In this document: positions 58,355 through 64,000 of the stretch, one piece after another
How the letters are laid out: every line of letters begins with the position of its first letter
How positions within the stretch are numbered: position 1 is the stretch's first letter
From: Cordilura impudica
Lineage: Eukaryota > Arthropoda > Insecta > Diptera > Scathophagidae
DNA length: 64,000 bases
NCBI GenBank assembly: GCA_963682025.1
Contig: OY821518.1
Coordinates: 145,069,511 to 145,133,510, forward strand
Direction of reading: 5' to 3'
The notes under the pieces: generated by a model
Told to the model about the DNA's origin: nothing
Databases searched by the model: none
What the model saw: only the letters and a program-made list of their open reading frames with translations
Program-made: the position numbers and the translations under genes

Positions 58355-59012
58355 TTATACCCTATACCACTATGTGGTCCGTCCGTCCGTCTGTGTGTCC
58401 ATGTAAGGCTTGTAATCAAACTGCAGGTCGCAAATATGAATATATTTTGATGAAATTTGGTATATAAGCTTTTATCGGCCATGGTATGAACGCTATTGAA
58501 ATTGGCGAGAATCGGTCCATGTTCAGACCTAGCCCCCATACAAATAACCCATATGAAATCGACATAAATTGCCATAAGATCCAAATTGTCATATAGATCT
58601 TACTCAAATTGGGTTTGTATGCGTTCATTACATCCACTAATGAGTAGTCCAAAAATGATCCCTTTGACCCCATATAGAGCTGCTTCCCGATCTTCACTTA
58701 AATCTATTAAAAAACAAAAATATTGCACTGATTCTTCTCAAATTTTGTTTGTACATATTTTTGCAAAATACAAGAGACTTTACCAAACATGATCAGGATC
58801 GGTCCATTTTTGGACCTAGTCCCTTTATAGATATAGCATCCGATATGAACTTTTTTATATCTGCAGCCAAAAAAATTAATAAAAATCCCACTCAAATTTG
58901 GTTTTTGCTTATTTTCAATGTCCAGTTAGTTGGGCCTAAGAGATAGGGTTTCTAAACGCATGGTATAGGGTATCGTATAGTCGGTCTAGACCGACTATAA
59001 TTTTCTTACTTG
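58355..59012 (+). mobile_element. HINE copy J, internal deletion near the 5' end
   Basis: TTATACCCTATACCACTATG runs straight into GTGGTCCGTCCGTCCGTC: about 100 bp between ATGTGG and the GTCC run is missing, with GTCC/GG overlap at the joint. 3' end intact with palindrome and CTTG|T. Near-identical to copies A and K. Confidence 0.92.
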
Positions 59013-59119
59013 TTTCTCTTCAATTTAATTAAAGTGGATTACGCCGCGCTTATCTCACAACATTATCGCTATTAATTTTTTGTCCGGCAGAACTACACTG
59101 GCACTCTTTGCGTGCAGAA

Positions 59120-59370
59120 ACTCACTCCTTCCGCTGTTCCTTTATTTGTGGTATATTGTGATCAATGTTGTTTCCAAAAACATGTAAAAAAAAATCCTCC
59201 AGATTGCGGTTGAATAATACCGAATATTCCTCCCAAATTGTCACATGATTGCGTTTATGCTCAATTGTGAACAAGCGTCGCAACCATCTTACGAGTAGCT
59301 TCTTTATGGACAAATATTCTTGCATGTCTAACATCTTATCTGTTCCAGCTGTCATTCAGAAAAGTATCAT
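59120..59370 (-). pseudogene. mariner transposase fragment
   Basis: Minus strand: QEYLSIKKLLVRWLRRLF, TIEHKRNHVTI and LFNRNLEDFFLHVF match the 'L.M.K...RWVPRLLT..QK..R' and 'RN...F..R' blocks before the first catalytic Asp of mariner transposases. It begins with MTAGTDKMLDM, which has no family counterpart. Only this ~80-codon part is readable; no catalytic residue remains. Distinct from the mariner at 34.9-38.8 kb. Confidence 0.7.
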
Positions 59371-59817
59371 GATTTAAGCTAATCATTTCTTAAGTTGGAT
59401 ATCCCATATGATGTCAATGACTTGACTATGTATAAACATATTTAAATTCATTCACTTAACTGCAAATAATCTTAAACATGTGACATTGGTCGTATGATAA
59501 AAGCTTGGGTAATAGATCTTTTTTTGTGCGAAATAAACTTTTTGTCTACTTTGTTTCTTTGTTTCTTGGATAAATCTACTACACGATCCATTAAGCTTTG
59601 CCGTACAAATTTTGATAAAAGTTTACGTTCGACGTTCCATTCGTAAATCAAAAAAAGAAATTACATTTATAGAATCAATCTAACAATAAAGTTCTGTGGG
59701 TGATTTTGATCAATTGTTTTTGACATATTCCGTAATTTAAAATTGTGCATTTAAACCAATTTTTACCAATCTTAGCATATGGTCGGCTTATGACGAGCTT
59801 GTGATGCTACAATTATT
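59371..59817. other. AT-rich DNA, nothing recognised
   Basis: May include eroded mariner flank. No motif readable. Confidence 0.4.
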
Positions 59818-60216
59818 TTTATACCCTCCACAGAGGGTATATATAAGTTTGTCATTCCGTTTGTAATAATTAGAAACAAAATTTTGGACCCCATAAAATA
59901 TATTAGTATATTTGTGATCCTTATAACAACCGGAGTTGATATAGCGATGTCAGTCTGTCCGTGTGTCCGTCTGTGGAAATCACGATGACGGCATCAATCG
60001 GGCAGCCAGGGTGCTCGTTGATATAAAAAATGATTCACTGATATCCTGGGAAGCTTGCTGTTTAAAATCGTTCAAATCGGTCGATTAGGGCCCGAGATTT
60101 GAATGAAGAACTAAAAAAAGTCTTGAATAAATATGATTTTCTATGTTGTTGTTGTAACGATCACGCCCTCAATAATATAGCTGGGTCATCATTCTGAAAA
60201 ATTAAAAAAAAATGAA
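59818..60216 (+). mobile_element. HINE-like element, second family, 5' part
   Basis: TTATACCCTCCACAGAGGGT (a CCCTC/GAGGG stem), ATATAAGTTTGTCATTCCG, GATATAGCGATGTCAGTCTG and CGTCTGTGGAAATCACGATG. Cut on the right by HINE copy K at 60217. Second copy at 17876-18240. Confidence 0.7.
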
Positions 60217-61004
60217 CAAGTAAGAAAATTATAGTCGGTCTAGACCGACTATACGATACCCTATACCATGCGTTTAGAAACCCTATCTCTTAGGCCCAAC
60301 TAACTGGACATTGAAAATAAGCAAAAACCAAATTTGAGTGGGATTTTTATTAATTTTTTTGGCTGCAGATATGAAAAAGTTCATATCGGATGCTATATCT
60401 ATAAAGGGACTAGGTCCAAAAATGGACCGATCCTGATCATGTTTGGTAAAGTCTCTCGTATTTTGCAAAAATATGTACAAACAAAATTTGAGAAGCATCA
60501 GTGCAATATTTTTGTTTTTTAATAGATTTAAGTGAAGATCGGGAAGCAGCTCTATATGTGGTCAAAGGGATCATTTTTGGACTACTCATTAGTGGATGTA
60601 ATGAACGCATACAAACCCAATTTGAGTAAGATCTATATGACAATTTGGATCTTATGGCAATTTATGTCGATTTCATATGGGTAATTTGTATGGGGGCTAG
60701 GTCTGAACATGGACCGATTCTCACCAATTTCAATAGCGTTCATCCCATAGCCGATAAAAGCTTATATACCAAATTTCGTCAAAATATATTCATATTTGCG
60801 ACCTGCAGTTTGATTACAAGCTTTACATGGACACACAGACGGACGGACGGACGGACGGACGGACGGACATTGTTAAATCAACTCAGAAAGTGATTCTGAT
60901 TCGATCGGTATAACTAAAGATGGGCCTAGGTCAAATATTTTTGGTTGTTACAAACAGCAGCACAAAGTCATTATACCCAAACCACATAGTGGTATAGGGT
61001 ATAA
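60217..61004 (-). mobile_element. HINE copy K, complete (788 bp)
   Basis: CAAGTAAGAAAATTATAGTC, intact palindrome, (GGAC)n at about 60839-60868, and GTGGTATAGGGTATAA at the right. One small deletion (GTGGTCAAAGG) relative to other copies. Inserted into the second-family element just upstream. Confidence 0.93.
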
Positions 61005-61204
61005 AAAATCTTAATGAGCTGGTATTTTTATGCATTAAAAGTCAAAGGATGAAAGGTTGTTCCATATATGCGAGTATGTATGTCCGTTTATTTAATCATT
61101 ATTCTGTGAGCTGAAAGCACAATGGACATTGTCTGTAACAAAGTAGTATTAAAGTATTTTTTTATGCTCTCAGCATTAATAACTTATGAAAAAATAAAAA
61201 AAAA

Positions 61205-61791
61205 CAAGTAAGAAAATTATAGTCGGTCTAGACCGACTATACGATACCCTATACCATGCGTTCAGATACCCTATCTCTCAGGCCCAACTAACTGTAAACT
61301 AAAGTATCTTGTATTTCGCAAAAATATATACAAACAAAATTTGAGAAGAATCAGTGCAAAATTTTTGTTTTTTGATAGATTTTAGTGAAGATCGGGAAGC
61401 AGCTCTATATGGGGCCTATGACTAAGAGTTGTCCAATAGGGATAATTTTTAGACTACTGATTAATGGATGTAATATATACATACAAACCCAAATTGACTA
61501 AGATTTGTATGATAATTTGGATCTTATGGCAATATATGTTGATTTCATAGGGGTCATTTGTATGGGGGCTAGGTCTGAACATGGACCGATTCTCACCAAT
61601 TTCAATAGCGTTCATCCCATGGCCGATAAAAGATTAAATGCCAAATTTCATCAAAATATATTCATATTTGCGACCTGCAGTTTGATTACAAGCTTTACAT
61701 GGACACACAGACGGACGGACGGACGGACGGAGATTACCTCCTACAAACAAACAAACAAACACTTATTACCTCTTTATTATGTTAGTATAGA
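61205..61791 (-). mobile_element. Chimeric Helitron: Helitron 5' head + HINE 3' half
   Basis: On the minus strand it begins A|TCTATACTAACATAATAAAG, the (GTTT)n tract and TAGGAGGTAATCTCC, identical in plan to the Helitron heads at 63204 and 19905. At TCCGT it passes directly into GTCCGTCCGTCTGTGTGTCC and the rest of a HINE, ending with the palindrome and CTTG|T. The junction lies at about 61728-61737. In Helitrons the head normally continues TCCGTAACTACC, so TCCGT is the shared overlap. HINE interior is also shortened near 61290. Confidence 0.8.
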
Positions 61792-61807
61792 TAATTAGCA
61801 TAGATTT

Positions 61808-61930
61808 TTATTCGAATACCTGCTGATATACAATGTTTTCTGGTTTTTCATTCGGTACAACAATTATCAGATTTTTCGGCGTTCCTACCCTGGAGCAAGG
61901 TACATGTAGCTGCCCATGAGAAGAAGATGG
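61808..61930 (-). pseudogene. Helitron helicase, extreme C-terminus
   Basis: SSSHGQLHVPCSRVGTPKNL then VPNEKPENIVYQQVFE and TAA. Matches the .HGQL.VACSRVG and ENIVY motifs at the end of Helitron helicases, so the same family of protein as at 25968-26177 but a different copy. The core helicase is absent. Confidence 0.85.
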
Positions 61931-61994
61931 ATTATCAAAATTAGATCTGGCAACACTTAACTATTGGCCTTGAACTTAGAATGTCAATTGGCAA

Positions 61995-62110
61995 TTTTTC
62001 TTTTTAGCGATTTTTGATTTTGCCCATTTTTGATTTTGAAGATTTTTTTGGTCGATTTTTATTTTTCGCAATTTTCGGTTTTGGCGAATTTTTGATTTTG
62101 GAGATATATT
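61995..62110. repeat. GATTTTTGATTTTG low-complexity repeat
   Basis: Irregular 11-18 bp units of (C/G)GATTTTTGATTTTG with GCCCA, GGTC and GCGA variants, between the helicase tail and the ~140-bp array. Confidence 0.7.
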
Positions 62111-62159
62111 TTCCACAACAAATCACATTGATAACTAATGTACTTAACAAAAGACTGTT

Positions 62160-63055
62160 GCCTTCATAGTACTTCATGCTATTTATATAGGAGGTGTCAC
62201 GCCCACTAATCCCATCCCGCCCAATTTTTATTGGACTACTCACATTAATATCTGATGGACTCGTGCAAAATGTCGAGTCTTTCCCTTTTATAGAATACCA
62301 GTTATATGATATTAGATATCTACTTTGCATGGGCGGTGCTACGCCCACTACTACGATCATGCCCATTTTTTTATTCGACTAATCATACAGAGAACCTATC
62401 TGCTCATGCAAAGCCACAAAGCCCTCTCGTTTACAGCACTCCAGATATATGACATTAAATGGTTACTTTGCATGGGGAGTGCCACGCCCGTTGATGTGAA
62501 CCCCTCCAATTTTTTGTCCGATCTGATGGTGTCGTGCAAAGTGTCAAAGCTTCCCTTTTTTAGTACACCGGATATATGATATCATATATTTACTTTGTAC
62601 GGGCGGTACCACGCCCACTGCTCCGATCACGCCCATTTTTTGTCTAACTAATCACATGAATAACGGGCTCACACAAAGTCCCAAGACTCTCACTATAACA
62701 GTACTCCAGATATATGGCATTTTATATTAATTTGTGTGGCAGGTGCCACGCCTATTGGTCCGATACTGCCCATTTTGTGTCCGCCCACTCACATTAATAA
62801 TAGGTGACATCAGACAAACTTGAAAAGCACTCTCTATCACAGTACTCAATATATATAATATTGAATTATTACTTATATGGGAGGTACCACGCCCACTTGT
62901 CCGATCCAGCCCATTTCCGTCGTAGCTACTAATATTAACAATAGGTGACTTCACACAAATTTGCAAAGCTCTCCCTGTCATAATACTCAATATATGTATA
63001 TGATATTAAAAATTTACTTTGTGTGCGAGGTGCCACGCCCACTAAAAAAATTTAA
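62160..63055. repeat. Seven ~140-bp tandem units in Helitron B
   Basis: CACGCC(C/T) cores at 62198, 62340, 62483, 62610, 62747, 62888 and 63034. Each is preceded by TTTACTTTG..TGGGAGGTGC and followed by CACT..TCCGATC..GCCCATTTT, CACATTAATAATAG, CAAAGCTCTCC and a CTCCAGATATATGAT-type block. Units have diverged from one another. Confidence 0.85.
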
Positions 63056-63204
63056 AAAGTTATAGCCTATAGCACTTCTCATATCCACAGTAAGACTCTG
63101 TGAAAATTTCGGGAATATCAGATGGGTAGTTACGGAGATTACCTCCTACAAACAAACAAACAAACAAACAAACACGCATTACCTCTTTATAATATTAGTA
63201 TAGA

Positions 63205-63987
63205 TATGTACATATATCCATTATAACTGCATGTTAGAAATAAATCGGTATATTATTTTATTTACATAAAATTCTGCAATATTTTGTTGTGGGGAAAATA
63301 TATTTCTTTTGCATTAACAGAGTGTCACTTCATTTTGCTCAGCGTGACTATGCCACAGTAGATGGCGCCACAATTTTTGTTCTAATTAGCTTTGCAATAG
63401 TTATTTCTATTTTAACATGAATGTCAATATTTTCAACTAGATATCATACAGAACAATGTTAAGAGTATACACGGGCTGGTCTTTTATTTCATACGTTTTT
63501 TCATTATTCGTTTACAAATATGAACATAAGTTTGGCATATTAACTTTTTGTTGTCTTTAAAAAATAGAGTTACCGAGTTCATCAATGAGTTTTTTTTGCT
63601 TTCAAAACAATTCTATATAATTATATAAAATTATTATTCTGCTTTACCTACAAAATATCTGATTGCGATTACATATAATTTTTAAAAATTGTTTATAATT
63701 ACTAAAGCATTACTATTGGCATAAATTCAAAATTGCACCTTTTAAATTTTCTATTCAAATTTTAGAAAATATCGATTCTAAAAACTGGAATTAAAATTTC
63801 AAATTATAAATTAGAAAATATTAATTGAATTCCAGAAAATCATATCAAAACGTCGGAAATAATAATTTTAAATTTAGAAGACATCAATTGCATCTTTAAT
63901 ATATAAATTTTATTCGTTAAACACAAATTGAAATTCAAAAAAAAAACACCAAATATGTTTACATTTAAAAAATGTTTACATTTAAAA
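63205..63987. other. AT-rich DNA, nothing recognised
   Basis: Non-coding. Short direct repeat TTTACATTTAAAA(A) near 63957-63985. Confidence 0.5.
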
Positions 63988-64000
63988 CAAGTAAGAGTGT
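63988..64000 (-). mobile_element. Possible start of another HINE copy
   Basis: CAAGTAAGAGTGT at the window edge begins like the inverted CTTG end of HINE copies but departs after eight bases. Too short to be sure. Confidence 0.2.

Larger units (their letters stand above)
61793..63204 (-). mobile_element. Helitron B, 3'-truncated
   Basis: Minus-strand start A|TCTATACTAATATTATAAAG, (GTTT)n, TAGGAGGTAATCTCCGTAAC. It contains a seven-unit array, a low-complexity stretch and the end of the helicase ORF (stop 61810-61808). The expected hairpin and CTRR end are absent: the next sequence is the chimeric Helitron at 61791. Confidence 0.75.

Noticed and set aside
58586..58792. Open frame starting MSYRSYSNWVC, also seen at 28773, 53447 (minus) and 60643 (minus)
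   Set aside because: Lies wholly in HINE repeats; the similarity is repeat ancestry and no protein domain is visible.

Overview
The window is strongly AT-rich eukaryotic nuclear DNA, almost certainly from a higher fly (calyptrate-like Diptera). The evidence is the repeat content: about a dozen copies of a DINE-1/INE-1-like Helentron-derived element (HINE) with the CTTG 3' end, a 20-bp palindromic hairpin and the GTCC/GGAC microsatellite known from dipteran mini-me/DINE-1 elements, plus Tc1, mariner, hAT, Transib, Harbinger-like and CR1/Jockey-like relics with short GT-AG introns. I found no convincing intact cellular gene, no tRNA or rRNA gene, no CRISPR and no bacterial or viral operon. Two short open stretches beside good splice signals (2912-3136 minus, 44639-44863 plus) are the only candidates for host exons.

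Layout. 0-7 kb: the end of a HINE copy, tandem duplications, a LINE scrap and a possible first exon. 7.09-12.18 kb: a Tc1-like element with IR/DR ends, split by a 2.95-kb Transib (RAG1-related) transposon and also carrying a 396-bp MITE and part of a tandem array; the Transib itself holds a HINE scrap. 12-24 kb: mostly unassigned AT-rich DNA with HINE copies, a small Tc1/mariner MITE, a short Helitron and a ~95-bp inverted-repeat element. 24.84-27.59 kb: a non-autonomous Helitron with clear ends, remnants of both ends of the Helitron protein and a GC-rich tandem array. 28.4-29.2 kb: a complete HINE. 29.6-32.2 kb: a CR1/Jockey-like LINE. 34.9-38.8 kb: a mariner relic containing a hAT element (8-bp target duplication) and a Harbinger-like MITE (TTA duplication). 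40.4-43.0 kb: a second Tc1-like element with two nested MITEs. 43.4-50 kb: another HINE, a possible exon, a decayed LINE and a third Tc1-like element with IR/DR ends. 50.4-55.8 kb: a tandem array, piggyBac-like termini, HINEs and a transposase-like pseudogene of a family I cannot name, interrupted by a HINE and carrying two introns. 57-64 kb: a piggyBac-like MITE, several HINEs, a mariner scrap, a chimeric Helitron (foreign 5' end joined to a HINE 3' half) and a Helitron with seven ~140-bp repeats.

Every transposase or reverse transcriptase seen here is broken, so the window reads as a transposon graveyard whose order of insertion can be inferred from nesting. The least decayed and probably youngest sequences are the HINE copies at 1-345, 58355-59012 and 60217-61004. 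The best single discovery is the Transib element. It has CACAGTG ends, a CGGCG target duplication and a transposase relic in which all three acidic catalytic residues are still legible.
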